NCBI GenBank assembly: GCA_947494035.1
Contig: CANLTN010000008.1
Span: forward strand, 1-64,000
Direction of reading: 5' to 3'
DNA length: 64,000 bases
Source of the DNA: Pseudovibrio sp947494035
Lineage (GTDB): Bacteria; Pseudomonadota; Alphaproteobacteria; Rhizobiales; Stappiaceae
This document shows positions 7,472 through 16,236 of this stretch, in pieces (within the stretch, counting starts at the first letter, position 1; every line of letters begins with the position of its first letter). Made by a program: the position numbers and the translations under genes. The notes beneath the pieces are model-generated. The model was not told the origin of the DNA, ran no database searches, and saw nothing but the letters and a program-made list of their open reading frames with translations.

Positions 7472-9373
7472 ATGTCCCTGCTAGATCAAATTCATAACCC
7501 ATCTGATCTCAAGAAGGTCCCGGAGGACCGACTTCACCAAGTTGCTGAAGAATTGAGAGAGGAAATGGTTGATGCGGTTTCTGTCACAGGGGGGCATTTA
7601 GGAGCTGGCCTGGGCGTTGTGGAGCTCACCGTTGCGCTTCACCATGTCTTTGACACTCCTAAAGACCGTTTGATCTGGGATGTTGGGCACCAGTGCTACC
7701 CGCACAAAATTCTGACCGAACGCAAGGAGCGCATGCGCTCACTGCGTCAGGGCGGCGGCCTGAGCGGCTTTACCAAGCGCACTGAAAGCGATTACGACCC
7801 ATTTGGTGCCGGTCACTCCTCTACTTCTATTAGTGCTGGTCTTGGCATGGCTGTGGCCCGCGACCTTGCGGGCGGCGACAACAACGTAATTGCTGTTATT
7901 GGCGATGGTGCTATGTCGGCGGGCATGGCGTATGAAGCCATGAACAATGCAGGTGCACTGAACTCTCGCCTGATTGTTATTTTGAACGACAATGATATGT
8001 CGATCGCCCCTCCTGTTGGTGCCCTTTCCGCGAGCCTTGCACGTCTTGTTTCCGGCAAGACTTACACGGGTTTCCGCGAAGCAGCCAAACAAGTTGCAAG
8101 CGCTCTACCAAAGCCGCTTCAGGAAAAAGCAGCGCAGGCAGAGGAATTTGCCCGCAGCTTCTTTACTGGCGGCACACTGTTTGAAGAGCTGGGCTTTTAT
8201 TATGTGGGACCGGTTGATGGTCACAATCTGGACCACCTGCTCCCCGTCCTGAAGAATGTGCGCGACGCCAAAGAAGGTCCGATCCTCGTTCATGTGGTAA
8301 CGCAAAAGGGTAAGGGCTATCTGCCAGCAGAAAACGCCAGCAACAAGTACCATGCGGTAGCCAAGTTTGATGTTGTGACTGGTGAGCAGTCCAAACCGAA
8401 ACCGAATGCGCCTGCTTATACCCGTGTATTTGCCAATGCGTTGATTGAAGAAGCGAACAAAGACGACAAGATTGTCGGCATCACGGCTGCCATGCCGGAT
8501 GGGACGGGTCTGGACGTATTTGAGAAGGTTCACCCAACTCGCATGTTTGATGTGGGCATTGCCGAACAGCATGCGGTGACCTTTGCAGCTGGCCTTGCCT
8601 CTGAGGGCTTCAAGCCGTTTTGCGCGATTTACTCCACCTTCCTACAGCGCGGCTATGATCAGGTTGTCCATGACGTGGCGATCCAGAAGTTGCCGGTGCG
8701 CTTCCCGATTGACCGTGCAGGTCTGGTTGGCGCAGATGGTGCGACGCATGCCGGCTCGTTTGATACCGCGTTCCTTGGTTGCTTGCCGGGCATGGTTATC
8801 ATGTCTCCGGGTGATGAAGCCGAGCTTGTGCATATGGTTTCTACTGCAGCGGCCTATGATGAAGGTCCTATTGCCTTCCGTTATCCGCGCGGTGAAGGCA
8901 TTGGCATTGAGCTGCCGGAAGTTGGAATGCCGTTGGAAATCGGCAAGGGCCGTATTGTGAAAGAGGGAACCCGAGTCGCGCTGGTCTCTCTGGGTGGCCG
9001 CTTGCAGGAAGCACTTAAAGCAGCTGAAACACTGGATGCAGCAGGGCTTTCTACCACTGTTGCCGATGCACGCTTTGCTAAGCCGCTGGATACCGAGATG
9101 ATTGGCCGCCTTGCAAAAGAGCATGACGTGCTGATCACCATCGAAGAAGGCTCCATTGGAGGCTTCGGAAGTCAGGTGATGCAATTCCTTTCTGACAATG
9201 GCCTGATTGATGGATCGCTCAAGGTTCGCTGCATGGTTCTTCCGGACGCTTTCCAAGACCACGCAAAGCCGGAGCAGATGTACAAGGATGCGGGCTTGGA
9301 TGCATCAGGAATTGTACACCGCGTCTTTGAAACCCTTGGTAAGGCTGAGGATTTTCCGTTGAGGCTTGTTTAG
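7472..9373 (+). CDS. dxs: 1-deoxy-D-xylulose-5-phosphate synthase
   Basis: A 633-residue thiamine-diphosphate enzyme that condenses pyruvate and glyceraldehyde 3-phosphate, the first step of the non-mevalonate isoprenoid pathway and a precursor source for thiamine and pyridoxal. The histidine motif GHQCYPHKILT, the ThDP motif GDGAMSAGMAYEAMNNAG...LNDND, the transketolase central domain with DVGIAEQHAV, and the C-terminal domain are all present. The start at 7472 (MSLLDQI) is the family start; about 40 further codons upstream in frame are unlikely to be translated. It follows the deacetylase-xseB pair but is separated by the hidden minus-strand gene. Confidence 0.96.
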   Translation: MSLLDQIHNPSDLKKVPEDRLHQVAEELREEMVDAVSVTGGHLGAGLGVVELTVALHHVFDTPKDRLIWDVGHQCYPHKILTERKERMRSLRQGGGLSGFTKRTESDYDPFGAGHSSTSISAGLGMAVARDLAGGDNNVIAVIGDGAMSAGMAYEAMNNAGALNSRLIVILNDNDMSIAPPVGALSASLARLVSGKTYTGFREAAKQVASALPKPLQEKAAQAEEFARSFFTGGTLFEELGFYYVGPVDGHNLDHLLPVLKNVRDAKEGPILVHVVTQKGKGYLPAENASNKYHAVAKFDVVTGEQSKPKPNAPAYTRVFANALIEEANKDDKIVGITAAMPDGTGLDVFEKVHPTRMFDVGIAEQHAVTFAAGLASEGFKPFCAIYSTFLQRGYDQVVHDVAIQKLPVRFPIDRAGLVGADGATHAGSFDTAFLGCLPGMVIMSPGDEAELVHMVSTAAAYDEGPIAFRYPRGEGIGIELPEVGMPLEIGKGRIVKEGTRVALVSLGGRLQEALKAAETLDAAGLSTTVADARFAKPLDTEMIGRLAKEHDVLITIEEGSIGGFGSQVMQFLSDNGLIDGSLKVRCMVLPDAFQDHAKPEQMYKDAGLDASGIVHRVFETLGKAEDFPLRLV

Positions 9374-9483
9374 AACAACGCATTTGTGTTCATAACTGAG
9401 CGGAAAATTAATGGAGGTTCAGCTTTAACTGCCCTCCCCATTTCCTTTTAATGCACGATATGTAATGTGGCGCCAGTTTCATA

Positions 9484-10887
9484 TTGTTGGCTGGTACGTG
9501 CATGATCTTGCTGCTTGCAACCTTTGCGTCCTTGATGCTGTCCACCGTGCTCATTTTGGCCGGACACGGACTATCCTCGACGCTCATCCCTCTCAGAGCT
9601 AACCTTGCTGGGTTTGCCGACCTGCAAATTGGTCTGATCTCCTCCAGCTTCTACGTTGGTTTTGTGATCGGGTGTATCTTTGGCCCGTTTCTTATCATGC
9701 GGGCTGGGCATATCCGAACGTTTGCAGCGCTTGTGTCTGTGATGTCCGGCGCCGCCCTATTCCACCCTATTCTGGTGGACCCGTTGGCATGGGCTTTGTT
9801 TCGCGCCATTACCGGTGTGTGTTTTGCAGGCATCTGTCTGGTTGTGGAAAGCTGGCTCAATGACCGGGCAACAAATGAGAACCGCGGCACGGTGATGTCG
9901 CTTTACATCATCTGCTACCTTGGGGCGACCATGGGTGGTCAGCTGATGATCCTTGGTTTTGATGTCTCCACCTTTGTGCCATTTGCCATCGCCTCTATCC
10001 TCGTAAGTGTGGCTGTGGTTCCGGTGACCCTTACCAAGGCTGCCCAGCCGGCACCGATTACGCTGGTCCGCTTTAGGCCCGTCAAGCTCTACCAGACATC
10101 TGCTGTGGCGCTGATCGGTTGTCTCTTTATTGGTCTTGCCAACAGTTCCATGTGGGCACTGGCTCCGCTTTATGCCACCCAGATTGGTTACAGCACCAAT
10201 GAAGCTGCCTTGTTTGCGGCAGCAATTGTTTTGGGGGGCGCGATTACCCAGTGGCCGGTTGGGCGTATTTCTGACCGCATTGACCGGCGCTTCATTATTG
10301 TGCTTCTTGGCCTTAGTGCATCGGTTGCAGCTCTTGCCCTGTTCATGTTGGAGAGCGGAAACTTCTGGGCGACCTGTAGCATCTTTTTGATGCTAGGAAT
10401 GGCTAGTCAGCCGACCTACGCAATTGTTGCTGCGCACGCCTTTGACCATGTGGAAGCGGAAGACTATGTGGAGACATCCTCCGGCGTTTTGATGTCAAAT
10501 GGGATCGGGTCCATGATTGGGCCGACCATTGCAGCAGGTCTCATGTACAGCGTTGGACCGACTGGTCTTTTTGTCTGGGTTGCCGTTGTAGAACTAGCAC
10601 TGGCATTCTTCGTTGTCAGCCGGCTTCTCATTCGCCCTGCAGAAGAAGGGCTGGAGAAGACAGACTTCGAATATGGTGCCACATCCAACATGGGTGCCGT
10701 TCTTACGCCTGATCCACTAGACGTTGAAGATCCTTACGTTATTCCGCCTGAGGAGTTTCCTGCCTATGAGCAGGACGAGGGTATCGCTGAGGAAGAGGTT
10801 GGGGATTTGCCTTATCGCAATGATGATGATACCGACCCTCCTATAAATGGAGGGGGTCAGGATAATTCCAGATTACCTCCTGGCTGA
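9484..10887 (+). CDS. MFS transporter, YcaD-like, with acidic C-terminal tail
   Basis: A 12-helix major facilitator protein of 467 residues in the inner membrane. The loop 2-3 signature is altered but GRISDRIDRR in the middle loop is typical of sugar or drug-type MFS proteins related to YcaD. The last 60 residues or so, after about 405, form a hydrophilic tail rich in Asp, Glu and Pro that is not membrane-embedded. The first codon is TTG at 9484; an ATG at 9502 is an equally possible start, and neither has a clear ribosome binding site. The substrate is not known. It sits between dxs and the copper cassette. Confidence 0.85.
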   Translation: MLAGTCMILLLATFASLMLSTVLILAGHGLSSTLIPLRANLAGFADLQIGLISSSFYVGFVIGCIFGPFLIMRAGHIRTFAALVSVMSGAALFHPILVDPLAWALFRAITGVCFAGICLVVESWLNDRATNENRGTVMSLYIICYLGATMGGQLMILGFDVSTFVPFAIASILVSVAVVPVTLTKAAQPAPITLVRFRPVKLYQTSAVALIGCLFIGLANSSMWALAPLYATQIGYSTNEAALFAAAIVLGGAITQWPVGRISDRIDRRFIIVLLGLSASVAALALFMLESGNFWATCSIFLMLGMASQPTYAIVAAHAFDHVEAEDYVETSSGVLMSNGIGSMIGPTIAAGLMYSVGPTGLFVWVAVVELALAFFVVSRLLIRPAEEGLEKTDFEYGATSNMGAVLTPDPLDVEDPYVIPPEEFPAYEQDEGIAEEEVGDLPYRNDDDTDPPINGGGQDNSRLPPG

Positions 10888-10925
10888 GTGTAGACAGTTT
10901 TGGCAAGAGCAATTAAGTAAGACCC

Positions 10926-11342
10926 ATGTTCAAGCAGGGTAAAACATTACAGGTCCTAAGAGGCGAGCGGCATCCGCTTGCCTTGCTTGCCAGCATTGCC
11001 ATGCTGGCTCGGGTCCTCCTGCTTGCACTGAGTTTTTCGCCCGCGGCTTCTGCTGATCCTGCAACTGCTGCGCTCATGCATTTGTGCGCCCCTTCCGGTG
11101 GCTCGCACATTGCCAAAATTGAAGGCTCGACCCACACCGAAAATCCGTTGGGAATAGGCTGCGATTGCACGCACATGTGCCCGCATACGTCCAAACAGGC
11201 CTCCTATTTATCCATTGAGCCGGAGAGCTGGCAGACACCATCCCTTGTGGTGGTCGGTTCTCTATCCCTTGAAAGTGCTCTTTTAAATCCGGGAAGCCTC
11301 CGCGGTCATAATTTCCTCATCCGGGCCCCTCCGCTCGTCTAG
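10926..11342 (+). CDS. DUF2946-like secreted or membrane-anchored protein of a copper cassette
   Basis: A 138-residue protein with an N-terminal hydrophobic segment (about residues 18-43, ending in ASA) that may be a signal peptide or anchor. A Cys/His/Met-rich patch follows (LMHLC near 50, then CDCTHMCPH near 80-90). The family assignment is a guess from this pattern and from position: the next two genes encode PCu(A)C and SCO, which deliver copper to cytochrome c oxidase. A role in periplasmic copper handling is therefore inferred from context. Confidence 0.7.
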   Translation: MFKQGKTLQVLRGERHPLALLASIAMLARVLLLALSFSPAASADPATAALMHLCAPSGGSHIAKIEGSTHTENPLGIGCDCTHMCPHTSKQASYLSIEPESWQTPSLVVVGSLSLESALLNPGSLRGHNFLIRAPPLV

Positions 11343-11428
11343 GTTTTCTTCTTGATCAACAAAACCTGATTTGACAGTTCTCTATGACCTCGGTTTACAG
11401 TTTGAGAGCTCTTTCCTGGATGAACATT

Positions 11429-11902
11429 ATGAAAACACGTGCTCTACTTGTTGCAGCTGCCCTTGTTGCATTTACCTCTTCTGCCAGCCTTGCGGAAACC
11501 ATTGAACATGGCAGTCTGACCATCAAAGACGCCTGGACACGCGCGACACCGCCAAATGCAAAGGGTGGCGGAGCTTTTGTATCCATCACCAACAACGGCA
11601 GCGAAGATGCGCACCTGGCTGGTGCTGCTTCCGATTATGCCATGCGCACCGAAATTCACCAGATGTCTATGAATGATGGCGTGATGCAAATGCGCAAGGC
11701 TGATGACGGTGTTGTTATCCCTGCCGGCGAAACGGTTGAGCTTAAGCCGGGCAGCTACCACGTCATGTTCATGGGCCTTAAGCAGCCCTTCAAAATGGGC
11801 GAAGAACTCAAGGTCACGCTGGAGTTCGACAACGCTGATCCGGTTGACGTAACAGTCCCTGTTTTGAATATGGGCGCAAAATCGGCTAAGACCTCCGACT
11901 AA
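11429..11902 (+). CDS. Periplasmic copper chaperone PCu(A)C
   Basis: A 157-residue exported protein with a signal peptide (residues 1-22, cleavage after SLA). The cupredoxin-like fold carries the copper motif of the family: His77, Met88, and His111-x-Met113, close to the consensus H(M)x10Mx21HxM. PCu(A)C proteins hold Cu(I) in the periplasm and pass it to SCO or directly to the CuA site of cytochrome c oxidase subunit II. The start at 11429 gives a compact MKTR signal peptide; ATG 11420 and 11384 are in frame but less likely. It lies 30 bp upstream of the SCO gene. Confidence 0.92.
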   Translation: MKTRALLVAAALVAFTSSASLAETIEHGSLTIKDAWTRATPPNAKGGGAFVSITNNGSEDAHLAGAASDYAMRTEIHQMSMNDGVMQMRKADDGVVIPAGETVELKPGSYHVMFMGLKQPFKMGEELKVTLEFDNADPVDVTVPVLNMGAKSAKTSD

Positions 11903-11931
11903 CCAATTGAACTGTGCACGGATGGAATAAG

Positions 11932-12534
11932 ATGAACGTTGCGAAAACAATTCGATATGGAGCGTGGGCTGCAGTCGTAGTACTCGTTGCCGCAGTTTCT
12001 GCTGTAACAGTGACGAAGTTTTTTGATGAGGATGTGGAACAAGCGGCGACCGTTACCATTGGTGGTCCGTTTGAGTTGGTTGACGGCACAGGACAGGTCT
12101 TTACGGAAAAGGACCTCAATGGCAAACCAACCCTGATGTTCTTTGGCTTCACGTATTGCCCTGATGTTTGTCCAACAACCCTTTCTGATATGCAGGGTTG
12201 GATTGAAGATCTGGGTCCACAGGCAGATGACCTGAACTTCGTTTTCGTAAGCGTTGATCCGGAGCGCGATACGCCAGACGTGATTGCAGACTATGTTGCT
12301 GCGTTTGACTCGCGCGTTGTTCCACTGACTGGCTCCGTCGACCAGGTGAATCAAGTCGTCAAAGACTACCGCGTTTACGCGAGAAAAGTACCACTGGAAG
12401 ACGGCGACTACACCATGGACCACACCGCAGCTATTTACCTGCTGGACGGTGATCAGGATTTCGTGGGAACCATCAGCTATCAGGAACCGGAGGACAGAGC
12501 ACTTCCTAAAATCCGAAAGTTGCTTGGTAGCTAA
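11932..12534 (+). CDS. SCO1/SenC family copper-insertion protein
   Basis: A 200-residue thioredoxin-fold protein anchored by one N-terminal helix (residues 8-29). The copper ligands are Cys76 and Cys80 in TYCPDVCP and His164 in YTMDH. SCO proteins load and reduce the CuA centre of cytochrome oxidase at the outer face of the inner membrane. The start at 11932 follows GGAATAAG. It closes the copper operon and is followed by a clear terminator. Confidence 0.95.
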   Translation: MNVAKTIRYGAWAAVVVLVAAVSAVTVTKFFDEDVEQAATVTIGGPFELVDGTGQVFTEKDLNGKPTLMFFGFTYCPDVCPTTLSDMQGWIEDLGPQADDLNFVFVSVDPERDTPDVIADYVAAFDSRVVPLTGSVDQVNQVVKDYRVYARKVPLEDGDYTMDHTAAIYLLDGDQDFVGTISYQEPEDRALPKIRKLLGS

Positions 12535-12544
12535 TTCAAGTTTA

Positions 12545-12573
12545 GGGTGTCTGAGAATTCAGGCACCCTTTTT
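12545..12573 (+). terminator. Intrinsic terminator after the SCO gene
   Basis: GGGTGTCTGA (12545-12554) pairs with TCAGGCACCC (12559-12568) with one wobble pair and a four-base loop, followed by TTTTT. It falls only 11 bases before the next start codon. Confidence 0.85.
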
Positions 12574-12583
12574 GGATAAAGAT

Positions 12584-12730
12584 ATGAAAGATCATGCAGC
12601 TTTGTATGCAGGCGCGAGCGCGGTTGGACTTCTGCTGATCGGAGCCACCGCATTTTTGTGGATGCGGTACGGCAATTTGCTTTTCTCAGACAAACTGTTA
12701 AATGCACTGGCTGGTTGCTTCGGTCTTTAG
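12584..12730 (+). CDS. Small single-pass membrane protein, unknown function
   Basis: A 48-residue protein with one hydrophobic segment (about residues 9-27, GASAVGLLLIGATAFLW) and a short second hydrophobic C terminus. The start at 12584 has GGATAA upstream. It lies between the SCO terminator and tlyA, so its ribosome binding site follows the terminator's T run; it needs read-through or its own promoter close by. No family recognised. Confidence 0.6.
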   Translation: MKDHAALYAGASAVGLLLIGATAFLWMRYGNLLFSDKLLNALAGCFGL

Positions 12731-12762
12731 ATCGAACCTTTTTATCTCCAGTCAGGTGACCT

Positions 12763-13494
12763 ATGCGGCTTGATCAATACCTCGTCGAACATGGCTTTTT
12801 CGAAACGCGCGCCCGCGCTCGAGATGCAATTTTGCGCAACACGGTCACGGTGGATGGCGCACCTGCCAAGAAACCATCGCAGAAGATTGCCGCGACCATG
12901 CAGGTCTCCATTGATGACCCGGCTTCCGCATATGTATCACGCGCAGCGTTGAAGCTCATTAAGGGGCTGGAGTTTTTCAAGCTCAATCCTGCCGACAAGA
13001 TCTGTCTGGACATTGGTGCCTCAACCGGAGGGTTTACTCAGGTACTGCTGGAGTATGATGCGAAACTCGTGCATGCCATTGATGTGGGCCACGATCAGCT
13101 GGCAGACAAAATCTCCAATCATCCACGTGTACAGCGTCAAGACGGACTGAATGCTCGGGCACTGACCCTTGAACATCTTGACGGCCAACATCCGGAATTT
13201 CTGGTTTCCGATGTCAGTTTTATCTCTTTGAAGCTGGCGCTTCCCCCTGCCCTTGAGCTTGCAGCAGCGGGTGCTGTTGGCCTCTTTCTTGTGAAACCAC
13301 AGTTTGAGGCCGGACGCGAGCGGATTGGCAAGGGCGGTCTTGTTGCCCCTGAGATCGCAGAGCAAATTTCCGGTGAACTTCAGGACTGGATGAATGCGCA
13401 GCCGGGCTGGACTGTTCTGGGCGTGACCCCCTCACCTATCAAAGGCGGTGACGGGAACGGTGAATATCTAATGGCCTGCCAAAAGACAGGTTGA
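12763..13494 (+). CDS. tlyA: TlyA family rRNA (cytidine-2'-O)-methyltransferase
   Basis: A 243-residue protein with an N-terminal S4 RNA-binding domain (residues 1-60, MRLDQYLVEHGFFETRARA) and an FtsJ-like methyltransferase domain with the SAM motif DIGASTGGFTQVLL. TlyA homologues 2'-O-methylate cytidines in 16S and/or 23S rRNA and were named haemolysins for historical reasons. Family members commonly neighbour dxs and an RNA methyltransferase gene, as here. AGGTGA precedes the start. Confidence 0.93.
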   Translation: MRLDQYLVEHGFFETRARARDAILRNTVTVDGAPAKKPSQKIAATMQVSIDDPASAYVSRAALKLIKGLEFFKLNPADKICLDIGASTGGFTQVLLEYDAKLVHAIDVGHDQLADKISNHPRVQRQDGLNARALTLEHLDGQHPEFLVSDVSFISLKLALPPALELAAAGAVGLFLVKPQFEAGRERIGKGGLVAPEIAEQISGELQDWMNAQPGWTVLGVTPSPIKGGDGNGEYLMACQKTG

Positions 13495-13568
13495 GCGATC
13501 CACGAGTACCTCTCATAAATGCAGGAAAGCGATTGCATGAATGAGAGCAGCGCTGTAAAGCCAGAGCC

Positions 13569-14834
13569 ATGTCTAAGAAGCCTGAAGCCACTATAAAAAC
13601 CCTCCGTATCACACGCCTTGCCCACAAAGGGGATGGCGTTGCTGAGACTGATGCCGGACAAGTCTTTGTTCCCTACACCCTTGAAGGCGAGCTTGTGAGC
13701 GCCAGCGTGTTGGGAGCGCGTGCGGACCTTAAAGAAGTCATCGAGCCAAGCGCAGATCGTATCGCACCGGTGTGTAAGCACTATGGTGTTTGCGGCGGCT
13801 GTTCTTTGCAGCATATGGGTGAAGCGCCCTACAAGGACTTCAAGCGGCAACAGGTCATTGATGCACTGTCATCACGCGGTATTGAAACACCGGTTGACGA
13901 TGTGGTGGTCTGCGGCAAAGGCAGTCGCCGCCGTGCGGTGTTTGCAGCGGTGCTGGCGGGGCACAAGGTTCTGTTTGGCTACCACACGGCCAAATCCAAT
14001 CGTCTCGTAGACATTGAGGAATGTCCGGTCATCGCCCCTGAGATCATGAAGGCTGTGCCGAGGCTTCGCAAGCTTGCGGCCGTGATCTTGCCGCGCAAAG
14101 GTGAGTTGAAGTTTACCGTTACCACCACCCAGAGCGGGCTTGATGTTGCCATTGGCGGTTTAGGCAAGACCAAAGACAAGCATTATCTGGAGCTGTCACA
14201 GGCTGCCGTTGAGAACGACTTTGCGCGCCTGACCGTGGATGGTGAGACGATTATCGAGATCCGTTCTCCTTTGCTGGACATGAGCGGCACTGCGGTTCCA
14301 ATTCCTGCTGGCGGGTTTATTCAGGCGGCGTTGAACGCCGAGAAGGCCATGGGTGAGCTTCTGGCAGAAGGACTGAGCGGCTGTAAGCGCGTCGCCGACC
14401 TGTTCTGCGGTGCAGGTACGCTGACCTTCAGGATTGCACAGTTTGCCAATGTACATGCGGTGGAAGGTGAGGCGTCTTCATTGAAAGCCCTTGATCTTGG
14501 CTTGCGCCGCGCGAAAGGCCTTAAGAAGGTCACCACAGAACGCCGGGATCTGTTCCGCCGTCCAATCGTTGCCAAGGATCTGGACAACTTTGGCAAGGGT
14601 TACGATGGCGTGGTGTTTGATCCTCCGCGTGCTGGAGCACATGCGCAAGCTCAGGAGCTGGCCAAGTCTCCTGTAAAGAAGATTGTTGCAGTTTCCTGCA
14701 GCCCGGCCAGTTTTGCACGCGATCTGCGCGAACTGCTGGACGGTGGCTATGAGATCAAGCGGGTAGTGCCGATTGATCAGTTCCTTTACTCGCCTCACGT
14801 TGAGGTGGTTGCTCTTCTGGAACGTGGCGCTTAA
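13569..14834 (+). CDS. Class I SAM-dependent RNA m5U methyltransferase (RumA/TrmA family)
   Basis: A 421-residue protein with an N-terminal TRAM-like domain, a cysteine cluster CKHYGVCGGCSLQH of the [4Fe-4S] type used by RumA/RlmD, the SAM-binding LFCGAGTLTF, and the catalytic DPPRAGA and SCSPASFARDLR motifs with the nucleophilic Cys. It methylates C5 of a uridine in 23S rRNA or tRNA; which position cannot be told. It lies 75 bp after tlyA on the same strand and ends in a terminator. Confidence 0.92.
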   Translation: MSKKPEATIKTLRITRLAHKGDGVAETDAGQVFVPYTLEGELVSASVLGARADLKEVIEPSADRIAPVCKHYGVCGGCSLQHMGEAPYKDFKRQQVIDALSSRGIETPVDDVVVCGKGSRRRAVFAAVLAGHKVLFGYHTAKSNRLVDIEECPVIAPEIMKAVPRLRKLAAVILPRKGELKFTVTTTQSGLDVAIGGLGKTKDKHYLELSQAAVENDFARLTVDGETIIEIRSPLLDMSGTAVPIPAGGFIQAALNAEKAMGELLAEGLSGCKRVADLFCGAGTLTFRIAQFANVHAVEGEASSLKALDLGLRRAKGLKKVTTERRDLFRRPIVAKDLDNFGKGYDGVVFDPPRAGAHAQAQELAKSPVKKIVAVSCSPASFARDLRELLDGGYEIKRVVPIDQFLYSPHVEVVALLERGA

Positions 14835-14846
14835 GTGCAATTTATG

Positions 14847-14880
14847 AGGCGGTGATCGCAGTTGCGTTCCCGCCTTTTCA
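14847..14880 (+). terminator. Probable intrinsic terminator after RNA methyltransferase gene
   Basis: AGGCGG (14847-14852) pairs with CCGCCT (14870-14875), with an inner CGC/GCG pair, followed by TTTTC. Confidence 0.6.
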
Positions 14881-15031
14881 TGAAGATCCTGCGCAGGACC
14901 CGCCCACGCTATTTCGGCAAGCGGTTGGGCAAAGGGCACTATCCACCTAAAGATAATCACACAAAATCTGCTGCCTGATTTCGCAGGTACTTCAAATCAG
15001 ATAGGCTCTCTTCCAGTTAGAGGAGAAGAGC

Positions 15032-15322
15032 ATGCCAGCTTATATTGTTGTCGACACCAGAATTGAAGATCCGGTCACCTATGAGGACTACAAGGCTCAA
15101 GCGCGTCCGATTGCAGAGAGCTATGGCGGTGTCTATAGAGCTCGCGGCGGGACGATGGATGTGATTGAGAGTGATCTGTGGGAGCCGCACCGGCTGGTCA
15201 TCGTGGAGTTCCCAAGTATGGAGCGTGCGCAGGCGTTCTTGAACAGTCCGGGATATGCTCCGGTTGCCAAAATCCGCCACAGCGCTGCGAAGTGCAGCCT
15301 GACCATTATTGATGGGATGTAA
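15032..15322 (+). CDS. DUF1330 domain-containing protein
   Basis: A 96-residue ferredoxin-like (dimeric alpha+beta barrel) protein with the family patterns DPVTYEDYKAQA near the start and FPSMERAQAFLNSPGYAP in the second half. A good GGAG site (AGAGGAGAAGAGC) precedes the ATG. The biochemical role of the family is unsettled. It is monocistronic and converges with the methyltransferase gene. Confidence 0.9.
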   Translation: MPAYIVVDTRIEDPVTYEDYKAQARPIAESYGGVYRARGGTMDVIESDLWEPHRLVIVEFPSMERAQAFLNSPGYAPVAKIRHSAAKCSLTIIDGM

Positions 15323-15331
15323 GCGGAATAA

Positions 15332-15357
15332 GCCTGAGCAACACTAGTTGTTCAGGC
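15332..15357. terminator. Hairpin between convergent genes
   Basis: GCCTGAGCAAC pairs with GTTGTTCAGGC (one wobble) around ACTA, overlapping the last codons of the methyltransferase gene. There is no T run, so its role as a terminator is uncertain. Confidence 0.4.
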
Positions 15358-16081
15358 CACCGCTGACGATAATGTAGGGTGCTGTTTCATTCATATTGAC
15401 TGCGGACCAATCACCGTAAGAGGCGGTTGCCTGCAATCCAACAGCTTCCAGCAGAACACAAACATGATCACGATGCACGAAGCGGCGCATGTTATTCTTT
15501 GAGTAGTGCTGACCGTTGCTATCATAGTGGGTTTGCATGGAGACGAAGCCGTTCTTATCCGGCCCTGATGTGTCCTGCCACATGGATACCCGCTGGCCTT
15601 TCACAGAGCGCACCTGAACGGGTTTGCCCTTCTGGCCCCACTTTTCCCATGGACGCGCCTTCGGGTTTTCCATGCCGAATGCGAACTTGCCACTTGGTTT
15701 CAGGTGGGCAGCGATGGTTTGGAGAACGAGGATTTGATCGGTGTTGGTTGCGAAGGCCTGAAAAGCATTTCCGGTGATAATGATGCGGTCGAACTTTTGA
15801 TTGAGATGGACGGTTCGGGCATCTGCCTCCAACCATGTGACCGTATCCGAGCGCTTGACAGCCTGTGCTATTTTCTCCGGATTGCGGTCAACCCCAACGA
15901 TGTTTACGCCCTGACGTGACAACGCATCTGAAAGAGCGCCTGTACCGCAGGCGATTTGAAGCACGCTTCCGCCCGGTTCGCACGCGAATTTGAAAAGATA
16001 ATCATCATCAGCCCCCCAATCCTTGTCCAGACTAGTGAAGCTGCAAGTGGTGCCCCTTGTGTCCGTGCGGTTCAGCTGCAT
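15344..16081 (-). CDS. Class I SAM-dependent methyltransferase
   Basis: A 245-residue methyltransferase with the SAM motif LQIACGTGALSDAL, an acidic motif II (VGVDRNPEK) and the LEADARTV motif. The start at 16081 has GAAGG eight bases upstream; an ATG at 16114 is in frame but weaker. The C-terminal half resembles small-molecule methyltransferases rather than RNA enzymes. The substrate is unknown and the neighbours give no hint. Confidence 0.82.
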   Translation of the reverse strand: MQLNRTDTRGTTCSFTSLDKDWGADDDYLFKFACEPGGSVLQIACGTGALSDALSRQGVNIVGVDRNPEKIAQAVKRSDTVTWLEADARTVHLNQKFDRIIITGNAFQAFATNTDQILVLQTIAAHLKPSGKFAFGMENPKARPWEKWGQKGKPVQVRSVKGQRVSMWQDTSGPDKNGFVSMQTHYDSNGQHYSKNNMRRFVHRDHVCVLLEAVGLQATASYGDWSAVNMNETAPYIIVSGGLNN

Positions 16082-16236
16082 GATAATTACCTTCCAGATG
16101 CTGTCCTTCTTCATAAAAGCTAGATTAAGAATGTTAACGTCGTATAACAGGATACTGGGATTTTCGCCGAAACGAAGAAATATGAGGTATTTATTCTTCT
16201 CAACGATTGTTTACGGATCAATGTTGCAGAGAAACA

